64,000 nt of DNA from the NCBI RefSeq assembly GCF_050948175.1, contig NC_135201.1, forward strand, positions 9,114,001-9,178,000, written 5' to 3'. The notes under the pieces are model-generated. The model saw only the letters and a program-made list of their open reading frames with translations. It did not search any database and was not told the origin of the DNA. The translations under genes were made by a program, and so were the position numbers. This DNA comes from Xylocopa sonorina (lineage: Eukaryota > Arthropoda > Insecta > Hymenoptera > Apidae). Of this stretch, positions 50,050 to 63,176 are shown piece after piece; the stretch's first letter is position 1; every line of letters begins with the position of its first letter.

Positions 50050-52149
50050 CTTTAAGTCCAACGAGTAGTCGTTGATGATCATTTTTGCGAAGCTGCTGAG
50101 CGCAATGCTCGGCAGCTAAAAATGACTTACCTTGTTTGAAGGGGCGAGAAAGTTCGGTTGGACATCAGAGACGGTCGTTTAATGCGAAAAAATTAGATCG
50201 GTGGTAATAGTTAAAGATTTTGTTGAGAAAAAAAGAAACATGTGCCATTTCGTAGTATGATGGAATAGAGAAAGTAAAAGAAAGAGAGGATGTGGAACAA
50301 TGTATCGTCGTAAGTAAACATTCCACGTTCACGATGAAGGAAAATGTAATATTTGTGTCTGTATTCTTTGGATTGAGATTATTTTTTGTAAGAGGCTTGC
50401 CACGATCATTCGATCGAAGAAAGATGGTCTATCCTGTCGTCTCCCATTTCTGAAACACGTGAAACATATTTTTCACTGGGTGTTCTGGGCATTTATCGTA
50501 TGATTCTTAAATTAACGGTCATAAATCGATAAAAGTGTCAATAAAACGATCCTTTGGATTGGATTTTTTTGACCGTTGATTAAACAAGCTTTTACCTATC
50601 ACTCGAATCAATTAGAAGGGCAAGATTAATGAAATTGGTAATCAGTGTGTCGTTGCACAAGACTGATCTCATAAATAGTTTTTTATACATGTTATTAAAG
50701 AAAAAGCTATTTTCCGTACATCGAGAATCGAACTCGGAATATCGTACGCCATCTTTATACATCTATTTTTTTACACAATTCTGTACGTATGATCGCGTTC
50801 TAATTTAAAGTTAGAGAGGAACTTCGTATATATTTACGACTTCTGAAGCGATTCGAGATCCGTTTGTGTACATTGCACGTTTTATCGTGTGGTAAGACAT
50901 TACAATATTATCCTAGTAAATATATATATTATAAATTTGGTATATATAGATATATATATATGAGTATTATAAAGTAAATTAAGGTAACGAATAAAAGTAA
51001 CGGACGCGTAAGTACAATTGTTACTGAAAACCGTAGGGATTGATAGAGCTCGAAGCAACGAGTGTTGCGTGTGTGTATATATTAAATTTTTTATTTATTA
51101 TTTTTACTCTAGCCTATCGAACTTCGAATATTGTTACGTATGTACGTAATTAGAAAAAAAAAGACTCGACAATAAAGAACGTAGAAAAACGATCCTTTTT
51201 TTCTACGATTTGAATTTCTCTTAATCGTCAACAATATATAAAACAGATATAGTGATAGAATCGTAGAAAAAACATTCAAGATACATACGTTAAGCAAGCA
51301 ATTGTTTTTGTCGAACAATCTCCTCGCTTAAATTTCAAAAGCACCTAGAAAACCATTGCATACGTCGTTACTATAACAACAAGTTGCAAGAGGCAACATG
51401 TAGACACGAAATCATTTCGTGAAACCGCCATAACTGCCTGACAGCGACGGACCAATCAGAATTAACAACAACGGTCAGAGCCGCCTCCTATTGGACAGCC
51501 ATCGTTCTGCGTTTACGCACGTGTTACAAACTTGATAAAAATGAGCCATATCTCGAATCGAAATAGTCAACTGTAATCGAACTGTAATTTAACTTATCAG
51601 CTGATTAGAAATTGATAACGACAATGAAACGAGGAGAGAGACGGTAATTCGTATTCAAAAATGTCGATTTCATTCCCGCCAATGGGAATCGTGCCGCCAC
51701 CTGTCGGGATGCGACACAATCCGGCGTTTCGGGTACGTTTGACCGATAAAAATTTGTCGAGCGATCGGCAGGGAGGATCGGAAGACGAGACGGGCAAGTT
51801 CCACCTCGATTTCGCATCGGTGTACTTGGAAATCAGCTGATGACGTAACACACGACGAGCGCAAGAAGAAAAGTTAGTTGTATACTCGTGTCGGTGTTGG
51901 TGGGCGCGAGACTTGCGCGAGACAAAGTATGGCGTAGGATTCTCTGTGGTCTCTTTCTTCGAGCAGTGTTGAGAGTTCACTCTACTTGGCCGTTTCGTTT
52001 CTCTGTCGTTTCGTTCACGATTATTGGACGAGTGAGTTCAGTGAGTGCACCGCCGCGTTCTATCGCGACCAACTGGTGTTCGGTGGTCTCCGAGCAGGCA
52101 GGTCTATCTTCTTGCAGGGCACGAAAAGGACGTCGGGTGTCGATACAGG
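50050..52149. other. Big brain 3' UTR and UPF1 promoter / 5' UTR
   Basis: Left part is AT-rich 3' UTR of big brain. The right part, about 51590-52149, is more GC-rich and contains the UPF1 promoter and leader. Both genes point right. No coding exon seen; the open frames at 51597-52160 overlap one another on both strands. Confidence 0.55.
50540..50545 (+). terminator. Candidate poly(A) signal for big brain
   Basis: AATAAA about 490 nt downstream of the big brain stop codon, followed by a T-rich stretch (GGATTTTTTTGACC), as expected for a cleavage region. Confidence 0.45.
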
Positions 52150-55100
52150 ATGAGCGTTGACGCGTACGGACCCAGCAGTCAGACCCTCACGTTCCTCGAC
52201 ACGGAGGAGGCGGATCTGATCGGCGCGGACACCCAGGGTAGCGAATTCGACTTCACCGATTTCACGTTGCCCTCGCCGAGCCAGACTCAGGCATCGCAAC
52301 ACGATGTTGCCCAAAGTCAACCTAGCCAGCCAGTACAGGTTGGTTTTTTCGCTCGTATGTTTTCTCGTGCCCGACCTCTAACCTATGTTTTCATTTTTCC
52401 GCCATGCCAGATCGGGCCCCGAGATTTCTCCTACGCCTGCTGTTAATCCTCACGCGGACACCACTTAACCTCGCCTCACGTTTCTGCTCGTTTTCGACAC
52501 GCATCGGGTCCTTATGTCCACGCCTTACCTTGGTGTCATGACCTTTGCTTTTTTTCTTTTCCCACGTCGTCCCGCTCGGGGGAAAATTATTTATCCGCGA
52601 GCACGATTTTTGTTACACACGATCCGCCGTGAGCGTGGGTTTCTATTTACTCGTGTGTATAATAAGATCTCTCTTACGTACGTTTAATGGTTGTTTAACG
52701 GATAGAGGTTAGATGGTTCTTATGATGGATACTGTTTCATATTATTAGGCAAGCTAAATAGTATGATTACTATTTATAACCAACATTTTTGTGGACGCTG
52801 AACCAGATAGTAATATCATAATGCATTACTTGTTATCATAAATGGTGTAAACTCAACGGTATACAAACAAATTTGAGAAAAAAGCTTTTGTAAATAAGAT
52901 AGAAAATAACATTTGTATACACAAGGATAAACGTTCATCGATATATTTTCTTTTGTGTACAACTATTATTTAGGTTAATGGTACAAGTGGCAGCTCGTCT
53001 TTGGACCTGAAGATATCAGGAGCAGCACAGAGTCTTGCTGAATTACAATTCGAAGAAGAGGAAGAGGAGGCGTACTACAATCGTGATTTACCAGAACATG
53101 CGTGTAAATATTGTGGTATCCATGAGGCATCCTGTGTTGTTATGTGCAATGTGTGCCGCAAATGGTTTTGCAATGGACGCGGTAACACATCTGGTTCGCA
53201 TATTATCAATCACCTTGTCAGAGCTAAGCATAAGGAAGTTACCTTGCACAGGTATAACTTGTATATTTTATTTGAGTTTTAATTGCGTTGTTATTGAGTT
53301 TTAAGTGCGTTGATATTTTCATTTTTATTTTCACCTTACGATGTGTTTATATTGCAGAGATGGTCCTTTGGGAGAGACTGTTCTTGAATGTTACTCATGC
53401 GCAGTTAGGAATGTTTTTGTTCTTGGTTTTATTCCTGCAAAGGCGGACTCTGTTGTTGTATTACTCTGTCGTCAACCATGCGCAGCTCAAAGTTCCTTGA
53501 AAGATATGAATTGGTAAATGTTTTAAATGAACACTAAAAGGATAGCGAATTGTCATCATTTCTCAACGCATCTAAAATTCTGCAGGGATCAAGAACAATG
53601 GAAACCGCTGATCGAAGACCGGTCCTTTTTAGCATGGTTGGTAAAGATTCCATCAGAACAGGAACAACTGCGTGCCAGACAAATTTCTGCGCAACAAATT
53701 AACAAATTGGAGGAGTTGTGGCGGGACAATGTTGACGCTACCTTCCAAGACCTTGAAAAGCCTGGGGTAGACGAAGAACCGCAACAAGTACTTCTGCGTT
53801 ACGAAGATGGATACCAATATCAGAACATATTTGGGCCTCTCGTGAAACTAGAAGCCGATTACGATAAACGTTTAAAGGAATCTCAAACGCAAGAGAACAT
53901 CGAGGTTCGTTGGGACGTTGGATTGAACAAAAAGACAATCGCCTATTTTATGTTAGCGAAAACGGACGGCGATATGAAATTAATGCACGGCGACGAGCTG
54001 AGGCTTCGTTATTTAGGTGAACTTCACAAGCCTTGGTCTGGAATCGGACACGTAATTAAGATTCCTGATAACTATGGAGAGGAAGTTGGAATTGAATTGA
54101 AGAACAATTCTGGCGCACCAACGGAATGTGTCAGTAACTTTGTCGTTGATTTTATTTGGAAGAGCACCAGCTTCGATCGGTAAGTAAAATTTGTAGATAC
54201 TTTTTATTTTTTCCATACTGAAGGACTTGCTTTGTTAACGTATTTCTTTCTTTTTGTTTTTTACTTATTTATTTATTTATTTATATTTTTTATCATAGCA
54301 TGCAATTAGCGTTGCGGAAATTTGCCGTGGATGACACTTCCGTATCCGCTTACATATACCACAGACTATTAGGACACGAGGTGGAAGAGGTTCTATTTCG
54401 TTGTCATCTTCCCAAGCACTTCAGTGCTCCAAACTTACCCGACTTAAATCGCTCCCAAGTATATGCTGTGAAGCATGCCGTGCAGCGACCGTTGTCTTTG
54501 ATCCAAGGACCACCTGGCACAGGAAAAACAGTGACCAGCGCAACGATAGTTTACCAACTTGTTAAACAAAATGGCGGTCCTGTATTGGTATGCGCTCCTT
54601 CTAATACCGCTGTGGATCAACTTACAGAGAAGATACACAAATCAAATCTAAAAGTTGTACGACTTTGTGCGAAATCACGTGAAGCAATCGATTCACCGGT
54701 TAGCTTCCTCGCTCTTCATAATCAAATCAAGAATATGGAGACGAACACTGAACTACAAAAATTACAACAACTCAAAGACGAGACCGGTGAGTTGTCCAGC
54801 GTTGATGAGAAACGTTACAGACTGTTAAAAAAAGCAGCAGAGAAGGAGTTGTTGGAAGCAGCCGACGTGATCTGTTGCACCTGCGTTGGAGCTGGCGATC
54901 CAAGACTACACAGGCTCAAGTTCCACTCAATTTTAATTGACGAGAGTATGCAGGCTACCGAACCTGAATGTATGGTGCCGGTTGTTCTTGGAGCGAAGCA
55001 ATTAATTCTCGTCGGTGACCATTGCCAGTTAGGGCCGGTAGTCATGTGCAAGAAGGCTGCCAGAGCAGGTTTATCGCAATCTCTATTCGAAAGACTAGTC

Positions 55101-56441
55101 GTTCTGGGAATTAGACCTTTCAGATTGGAAGTACAATATCGTATGCACCCAGATCTTTCACGTTTTCCATCGAACTTTTTTTACGAGGGGTCTTTGCAGA
55201 ACGGTGTATGCGCGGATGAAAGAAAATTACTGAAAATTGATTTTCCCTGGCCAGCACCCGATAAGCCAATGTTTTTCTATGTCACGCAAGGCCAAGAAGA
55301 AATTGCTGGAAGCGGTACATCGTATCTGAACCGAACGGAGGCGTCGAATGTCGAAAAAATAGCGACTAGATTCTTACGATGCGGTGTGAAGCCCGAGCAA
55401 ATTGGAGTGATAACTCCGTACGAAGGTCAGAGAGCTTATTTGGTACAGTACATGCAGTATCAAGGGTCGCTACACTCGAAACTTTATCAGGAAATCGAGG
55501 TTGCCAGTGTGGACGCTTTCCAAGGAAGAGAGAAGGATATAATAATCATGTCCTGCGTCCGCTCGAACGAGCATCAAGGTATCGGATTCCTGAATGACCC
55601 GCGAAGATTGAACGTCGCGCTAACACGTGCAAAATATGGAATTATAATTGTGGGTAATCCGAAAGTACTATCGAAACAGCCGCTATGGAACCATCTGTTG
55701 AGTTTCTATAAGGAACAGAAAGTACTCGTGGAAGGGCCGTTGAACAATCTGAAGGAATCTATGATCCAGTTCGCGAAACCAAAGAAACTTGTGAACGCTG
55801 CCAATCCAGGCTCTCATTTTATGTCGACGTCGATGTATGATGCGAGAGAAGCTCTTATTCCAGGGTCAGTATACGATCGTTCCGGCACCCAGGTAAATGG
55901 AACACAAAATCACAATCCGTACTACCAAAGGAACGTGCCGTTGGACATATTCAGCAGAACCCACGACACCATTAGCTATATCAGTCCAGAAAGGGCTCAA
56001 GCAGCCATGAATAACGTCCCGGTTCCAGTGGGAATGTTCATGAACATGGCGCACGTACCGCCACGTTTCTACAATCAGCACCAGCAGGCGTTGCAGGCCA
56101 GACAGAACCAACGTAATCGCAGGGGAACAGCGCTATCGAAAAACAAACAGGGCCCACGAATGGGTAAACTAAGTCAAACGGAACAAAATACCCAGCCATA
56201 TAGTCAGCCAGGTCTACCGTTAACCCAGGGCACGACGCAAGGAATGTCGCAGCCAGGTTTCAGCCTCTCCCAGCCTGGTTTGAGCCAAGCGGAGCTTTCT
56301 CAAGATTCGTTCGCTGTCGGAGAATTTCAGTCACAGATGGACGGTTTACTATCACAAGACTCAACTTATCAGGGTGATCGAAGTGGTTTTTATCAATCCG
56401 GACAGTCACAACCCGGGGGACAGTTCTCCCAGCCATATTGA
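52150..56441 (+). CDS. Upf1: UPF1/RENT1 RNA helicase of nonsense-mediated decay, 1119 aa
   Basis: ATP-dependent 5'-3' superfamily 1 helicase at the core of nonsense-mediated mRNA decay. Five exons: 52150-52338, 52974-53251, 53358-53513, 53586-54179, 54299-56441; they sum to 3360 nt with matching phases. The N-terminus is acidic with Ser/Gln pairs. The Cys/His-rich zinc domain that binds UPF2 starts HACKYCGIHEASC and runs through VMCNVCRKWFCN to LLCRQPC. The regulatory 1B region follows, then helicase motif I QGPPGTGKT (about 475), motif Ia CAPSNTAVDQL, motif II as IDESMQATEPE, motif III VGDHCQLGP, motif IV YRMHPDLS, motif V VDAFQGREKD and motif VI RLNVALTRAKYG. The C-terminal tail is full of SQ sites (SQPG, LSQD, QSQPGGQFSQPY), the SMG1 kinase targets. 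Length is near that of human UPF1. Confidence 0.98.
54264..54285. repeat. (TTTA)n tract in the last UPF1 intron
   Basis: Short ATTT-type tetranucleotide run within intron 54180-54298, just before the acceptor; it acts as part of the pyrimidine-rich acceptor region. Confidence 0.7.
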
Positions 56442-56935
56442 GCCGAGACCGTACGGCTGAGCAACGCAATTGCTATGCAGCGTCGCGGGAGCGACTGAAG
56501 GCTCGTTCGACTAATTCTTCTTCGACCAACAACCACAAATCACTAACTGCGCAAAACGGTAAAACGGCTCGGCGATCGAGTACGGCATATGCACATGCAG
56601 TCGTCGGCGTTTTAAAAAAAGAGGGTTTTAAAACAACAAGCAATTAAAACAAAAACAAAACAAAAAAAAAATGAAAAATACAAAAAAAAGAAAAAACTAC
56701 AAACGGGGGAGTTCGTCGCCATTTACCGTCGACACGCTAAAATGTTCTAGACGGGGAAAGGAAATGGTTAAAGAGTAAAACCATCAGGTATAACAAATGC
56801 GACAAGCCAACCAAGAAAAAAACAAAAAAGAGGGATAGAACCGGGAGGCGACACTATCACTAAAAACTACCAGTCATCACGCGCTTACCGTGAACGTACC
56901 GTTTTATCGCGGGGATCGAGTGACGCTAGAATTAC

Positions 56936-57002
56936 ACACGCGTGCATACGCGCGCATACACGCACACACACCACATACACGCACGCACACACACAGACAC
57001 AG
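56936..57002. repeat. CA/CG-rich simple repeat
   Basis: Imperfect ACAC/ACGC/ATAC repeats in the UPF1 3' region; on the minus strand this reads as a GT-rich tract. Ordinary microsatellite. Confidence 0.85.
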
Positions 57003-57472
57003 ATAAACAGGGATACTTACACACGCACATACATACGAGAAAACAAAACGAGAAAAAAAAAAAAAAAGAAACGTCAGATTACCAAAAACAGAAAAAATGT
57101 AATTATAATAATAGAGGGGAAAAGGAGATAGAAGGAAGACGCGGGACGTGTAATGATCATTCGTAACTCGACCAAATCCGACAAGTGTACTTGTTAATGC
57201 GTACAATCACTGGATGAATTTCACAAAATAGTAAAACGGTAACTGAATGGAGAGAAATTATAATTTTGCAAACGCCTTTAAACTTTGGAAAAGTAGATTG
57301 CGACATACTTTATTGACCTTGATATCGCGTCACGTGTCTTTTTCGCAATTCCCTTTCAAATGAAGTCTGGGATGACTGACCACCGTCGAGACAAGGGAGA
57401 GGTGTTGGGAGAAGTGTACACCTCTGTCCTCGATAACTATCTTGTATCGTAATAGCTGCGGAAGAATGTGAC

Positions 57473-57478
57473 AATAAA
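57473..57478 (+). terminator. Candidate proximal poly(A) signal for UPF1
   Basis: AATAAA about 1.03 kb after the UPF1 stop. A second copy at 58369-58374 could give a longer 3' UTR that would end almost at the 3' end of the convergent GLD2 gene. Confidence 0.35.
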
Positions 57479-58496
57479 GCGTACAGTTGGAACGTGCGGA
57501 TACGTGATAACGTCGATAACAAAGGGACGATAACAATACCATCGTTGTCATCGATTTGTCCTCGGGCTGACGGAACACCATCATCGGTTCAGTCGAATGT
57601 CGCAGATCGAATCGTCATCAAATAGAATGAGACCGAGATTCGAGCATCATCACAAAGGAGGAATCCTTTCTCATAAGCTTGGCGTCATGTTGACATTATA
57701 CTAACCGATAAGGAATCCTTTAATTCCAATCATGTTAATTAGTTTCTATTTTTTCTGGTTAAACCAATATATATATTGTATATATTTTATTTACTACAGG
57801 GGTCGACAGAGCGCGCATGAATGAAAATAACAGTTTCGTTTGATGTTTTTTCTTTGATACGATTTGCAGGTGAACGACGAACAAAAGAGAAAAAGAAAAA
57901 AAAAACGAAAAAAATGGGACAGAAATAGTGACGTTCATTCCAAACAATAACGATACAGTCTTTCCTTCAACAGCATATTTTCGAACGCAGACGGACGCAG
58001 ATTCGGAGAAATAAAAACGAACGAAAAATTGCCTGAAATCGATTAAAATCTCATCCATGAGAAGACGAACAGTCCATTTAGTGTTCAAAGTATTTTACTC
58101 GTGTTCTTCTCCTTTTTTTTGTTCCCTTTCTTTTTACCTTCGCACTCTCTACACCCCCTGCTAATTATATTTCCTCGATTTTCTGTACTGGCTTCTCGCG
58201 ATAATGAATTCGACCACTGGATTATCACGGATTAAATTCTGAACGAGAGAAAAAAAAGAAGACAGCATTATGCAACACAAAATTGTTTTCTTTTCTTTTT
58301 TCCGACCAATAGCGCACCGTTAACTGCAGAATATAATATGGAAATTCATTGTGAAGTCTTACGAAAGGAATAAATTTAATTTGAAAACATTACTCATTTC
58401 CCCGTTTATTGCCGACCTGGAAAATGTAACGCGTCGTTACATCTTTTTACATTAATAGGGAAAGTTAACGTTCAGTTGTTATGTATATAAATAATC

Positions 58497-58502
58497 TTTA
58501 TT
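58497..58502 (-). terminator. Candidate distal poly(A) signal for the GLD2 gene
   Basis: TTTATT on the plus strand reads AATAAA on the minus strand, about 2 kb downstream of the GLD2 stop. It is only about 120 bp from a UPF1-strand AATAAA. Other TTTATT copies between 59440 and 59600 could give a shorter 3' UTR. Confidence 0.3.
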
Positions 58503-60491
58503 TAACAACAAAATCAAAATTACAAAAGTTTGATATTTATCGCCTTACAATTTAGCGAAACATGTGTGCTTAGGACTGTTAAAAAAATGGGAAGATTTAT
58601 GGATTTTCCGTTTGAGCGAAGGAAGATACACTTAATATTTACCATCGTATGCGTTACAAAAATAAGTAATTAATTAATTAGAAAAATATATTAGGCCTGT
58701 CGTACAACGTACATTGTTAATATTATTTATCTGGTGATCTAAGAGAATTTTATAATCTCGAATTATTTGTATGTACAATACAGGAGAGACCTATCATCCA
58801 ATAAAGGCAGTCTCTCCCCTTCTTTCTTTCCAATAAACTGCAAATTTTACATATAATTTGAAAATAATGTTCTCAGTGTTTGCACGAAGGCCCAAAGATT
58901 GTACATAGCACTTAACAGGTTTCATACTGTCAACACAGCCTTGTTTCTTCTACACAATATTTTAAATATTTACTACGTTATACTTTACACATTCTTTTTC
59001 CTCTTTTCATTTAACGAAAGACTAATTGAAATCAGACTAGAACTAGAATCGAAAATTGATAACTTTGCTTCTTTTTTCTCATTAATAGTAGGAAATCTGT
59101 TGACCGAATGTCTATTCGAGAAAAAACTGTTGTAAATTTAATAATGTAGCTAATTATATCAATCAGTCTACTTGTCACTTTTTTAAATGTACGTAATAAT
59201 TGATATGGCTTGTCTTTTCGTTTCTCTAAAAAGATACGCAGCGAGAAGGAGTGCTTGAATCACCAGGTTTGCGCCAACGAATGAACGACAAAAATCTTCT
59301 TTCTCTACCATACTTTATATATAATCAGAATTTAGGTAACCACAATAATACTGGTGGCACTTAATCGATTTTTATAAGTTGTTATTAATCATCTTAGAAT
59401 ATATTTGTTATTGGCATCAATGTAAATATACTTAACAACTTTTTTTTTTTTACTTTTTATTCACAGTTTTTTTTCGAACGATATTTTATTTATTTATATT
59501 TTTTTTGTGTCTCTTTTTCCATTATCTTGAAGAAGTAACTCGTTTCCAAGTACTTTTTAAAGTGTAAATTTAAGTTCTTTATTCTTTTTTATTTTATTTT
59601 TTTTTCTTTTTTTTTATAAGTAAAGATAAGTACTCTTTTTATATATAGATATATATCTCATATACGAATATTTGAGGTTCTACAGGACATTCGATGATAT
59701 CAGTTTAGATGTATAATTTTTGTTCGTTTCTTTTACTAATATTTGTTTCTTTTTAGGTTGCATTGAGCCAGCATTGACCATTGTTGTAAGTAATTGTCAA
59801 AAGAAGTTGAAACTTTTTACTACGATATTATGCAGATAAGAGGTCACGTAACGAGTAAATTTTAGTGGCTGACAATTACTTTAAGGCACCGTATTTAGTA
59901 TATCTAACAATTTTGAAAAAAAAAAAAAGAGAAAAACGTTTGAGAAAGATCTTGCATGGGAATGAGTTTCAAAGCTATTCCGAAAGAACGATAACATTTT
60001 TCTAGAAAGAAATGAATGAAATTGCCGCTATCAAACGTTCAATTTGATTTACCGCTATCCCCGAGTTACGAACTTAATTGCAGTTGTTCAGCGCATACTT
60101 GACAAGAAAACTTAACGTCTTTCCTTTTCTCTCATTGTCGCGTGTGTGTACAAACCCGTGCGGCTAGTGGCTCCTCTATACATGTTCATATAAAAAGGAA
60201 ATAAAACGGAAACTAAACAAGACGCGAGAAAAAAAAAAATATCCGAGCATCTAAACGCAACAGATGAGCCGTTGCTTAAAAGCGCGGGCCATTATCACAA
60301 GTTACGAGCACGTTAGCTCAAGGTAAGCGTAGAAAATTACTCCATTGTACTTTGTTTTATCTCACACGTGGGTAGAATCAGTCGAATTGCCCCGAATTAT
60401 ATCGAAGGAGGCCAATCACAAAAATAAACCGTTTTTCGAATATAAAATTATGCTAAATAACGTATTCGTATACTAGCCTTCGTGAACGTAG
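58503..60491 (-). other. Probable 3' UTR of the GLD2 gene
   Basis: Very AT-rich sequence with several poly-T runs on the plus strand (59440-59620), so poly-A on the transcript. No coding exon. Long 3' UTRs are usual for germline-regulated mRNAs, but the extent here is inferred. Confidence 0.45.
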
Positions 60492-63176
60492 TTACGTCAC
60501 GATATAGGGCGAAGTGGGGTTCACCTTGACGAATATCCTGGCTAGATCGTGGTGTTTCAAGTTCTGGTACGTATAATCGAACACGTGTTTGATCCTCGTG
60601 AATACATCCGGATCGTAGACCGATCTAGCAGTGTTAGTTAGATCAAACGGCTCTGTAAGTACACAAGCATCTGATCAATATAGCATCGCATTATTTGTTT
60701 TCTCGCTGTTGGGTCATTAGACTCACCTTCGATACATAAATATTTCCACTGATGGGGGTCATTTTTGTAAGACCGGGCTCTTCGACAGTCCTCTATCGGT
60801 ATTTTGTTCGCCAAACGGACTGATATCGCATACTGATTAAAACTATTTAAATGCCATTGTTAATTTACTGTAACGTTTTTTTACTGAGATAGTGTTTCTA
60901 ACATGAGATTGCACTTTGTTTTACTCACTCGAACATTACGTAATATCGGAAAAATTCGACGAACAGTTCGCCTAACGATTGTCGATTCTTAGGCCGGAGT
61001 ACAGAAGACGATATGTCCAGTTCTTCTTGAATATCTATGCAATGGATATCCGTGTGCGGTGCGAACTTGTCCTCGTAAAGAGAATGCAAACAAGGTAATA
61101 CCGGTGGATTGATGCCACCTGAAAGAAATGAATAGTATTCACACGCAAGTCAGCGAAGTTGAAGGCACGTATGAGTACATACATTGTAGAAAATGAATAA
61201 CCATAAGGGCTAGGGAATAACTAGATATCGTCATGTTTTTGGCATCGTTAATATCCTGGGATTGAGCCCAAAGTTTAACCACAAGTACCAGAGGCCTCAC
61301 TCTCCAATCAACTGTAATGTAATTCGAGAAAATAGTTTTACTAAATAGCTGAAACTGGTTTTTTTCGACCAATTAATTGCTGGAACAGTGATCTTACTTC
61401 GGGAATAACAGTAAAGAAGATGCGTATTCCGAATACCAACAGCGTTGTTGCAATTTAAATCGACTTCTAAATTCTTTATCGAATCGTGGAACTTTAGGAT
61501 TGGTACCTTCGCCTGTATAAGTTCCAACTGTTCTATAAAATCTGTTTATATAAGAACGATTTTTTTTTTATACAATTCGAAATTCGACGGCAGTGATAAA
61601 CATAAAATGAACATTTAGATCGCCATACCACATCTTTTAAGGCATTTTAATATTTGTTCTAAATATCCAATAGCTTCATTCCTTTGATCCATTTCGGTAC
61701 GCCTCACTAGAAGGCACATATCGACATCGCTATTATCCGATCCAAAGCCGTTCATTGTAGAACCGACCAGGAATAAACCATACTTTGGAAACGCAGTCTG
61801 AAAGAGGATATCAACAAAATTTAAATGGTTATTTGTCTATAAGAGACGCGTGTGTATCTTGAAAACCAATTTAAATCCCACGTTACCTTGATATAAACAT
61901 ACAGGTATCTCCAAAGCATCATTTTGTTTCTATAAACAGTCTCTGTCTGTTGATTTAACATAAACTTAGACCAAATATCTTTCGACAATTTATCCCAAAT
62001 TGACCCATTTAGTAACTCGTCCGGTGTACGAGTTACCTCGACTAAATGTGATCTGCCAAGGAATCGATCCGGAGCAATTCCATACCTGGGAAACGTATGA
62101 TAACTGGGCGACAATACTCCCGCGTATCTTTTGTTTCTCACTAGCCTTTGAGGAGGTGGACTGTTCCTTCCTAAGAGTAAAATTTGTTTCTATAATAGAC
62201 AAATGAACAAACAGATTGTGATCCATTTAACGTCGTCGTTATGAACACTATACCTGAATGATATCGCCTTTTATTTTGATAACTCTGTACCTGAGTCCTA
62301 GATGCTGACAAAGTGGTGGTATAGCAATTAACAGGTCTCTCGCTATGGTAATTTTGATGAGCAGTAGACGTGTTTGAAATTGTTCCGTACTGTATTACTT
62401 TGTTATTCGAAACACTATATTGATGTGCTTTATGCGACTTTCTGAAAGGAATAGTTTCTCGCTACAGTTTTGCTCTTCATTTTGGTTCGCACAAGTAATA
62501 CTTACTTCATACTTCGTTCGACCAAAGATATTACAGAGTCTCGTTCATCCGAGCTTTCTGTTTGACTACTGTCAATGTGATGTTTATTTGGCGTTGGTGA
62601 TCGTGAACTGAAACCACTGTCGCTACTGTACTTCTCGTTGTTCACGCAGGAATCTCGAAACGAAGTTCTTTTATTCAATTTATTGTACCAGTTTGATTTT
62701 TTGTTCGCCAAACCACTATTGTTTGGCCTGAAGGCAAGATGTGGAGATGGTATAATAGGTGTATTATTCGATGTATTTACACGTCTTTGCCAGTGTCCCG
62801 TGGGTGTGCCATTACTCGACTGCATGTACTCTACACACCTCAACGATGGTATCTCGACTCCCATCAATTGCAATAGCTCCAGCGGATAAGATCCTGTCTG
62901 CAAGAATGTCGCTTGTACTTAAACAGATTTTTTACATATATAATAGCGTAATTAGCCTATATAGATGACAAAGAATGGATCATAGGGCACCTGTATCATT
63001 TGATGTCTACTCTGTGTACAATTGTCTGGGCGATATTTTGCATATTCTGTCTGATGGTACGTATTTGCACCATGAATGTGCATCGCGTGCGTTTGAACCG
63101 GTGGACACTGTCCATTAGCCTGTTGGCCACCCATTATCTGCACCATTATTTGCGGTGGATACATAGTGTGATACAT
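60492..63176 (-). CDS. Gld2: GLD2-type cytoplasmic poly(A) RNA polymerase, 652 aa
   Basis: Non-canonical poly(A) polymerase (TENT2/GLD2; fly Gld2 and wispy), which extends tails of selected mRNAs in germ cells and neurons. Ten exons: 62991-63176, 62506-62897, 62254-62441, 61887-62170, 61629-61797, 61398-61541, 61183-61311, 60929-61118, 60727-60842, 60492-60652; they sum to 1959 nt with matching phases. The first 260 residues are low-complexity Gln/Ser/Asn-rich. The catalytic core has LFLVGSTMNGFGSDNSDVD with metal-binding Asp374 and Asp376, and the third Asp434 in NLEVDLNC. RVRPLVLVVKLWA and GGINPPVLPCLHSLY-like (here C-GINPPVLPCL) mark the central domain, and the C-terminal DLTNTARSV is family-typical. 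No RRM, as in GLD2. Exon 60727-60842 uses the TTTAAATAG acceptor; this gives FDFNQYAISVR, matching the family, whereas the CAG ten bases on breaks the frame. Confidence 0.94.

Larger units (their letters stand above)
56442..58496 (+). other. UPF1 3' UTR region
   Basis: Non-coding sequence after the UPF1 stop, with poly-A runs (56650-56700, 57053-57068) and a CA/CG-rich repeat. AATAAA occurs at 57473-57478 and 58369-58374. Open frames across the CA repeat are artefacts. Confidence 0.55.

Noticed and set aside
49421..50068. 215-codon Ser/Asn-rich open frame overlapping the Big brain tail
   Set aside because: It is the +1 reading of the CAG/CAA-rich tail exon; the Big brain frame explains the exon fully.
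50722..50750. tRNA-like T-arm (GAGTTCGATTCTC on the minus strand)
   Set aside because: No matching acceptor stem, D-arm or A-box in the 70-90 bases around it, and the putative T-stem has a mismatch; chance.
51597..51980. 127-codon minus-strand open frame upstream of UPF1
   Set aside because: Lies in the GC-richer UPF1 promoter/5' UTR, overlaps other open frames, and has no domain or splice support.
56904..57206. Cys/Val-rich minus-strand open frame
   Set aside because: Translation of the CA/CG simple repeat and poly-A tract in the UPF1 3' UTR.
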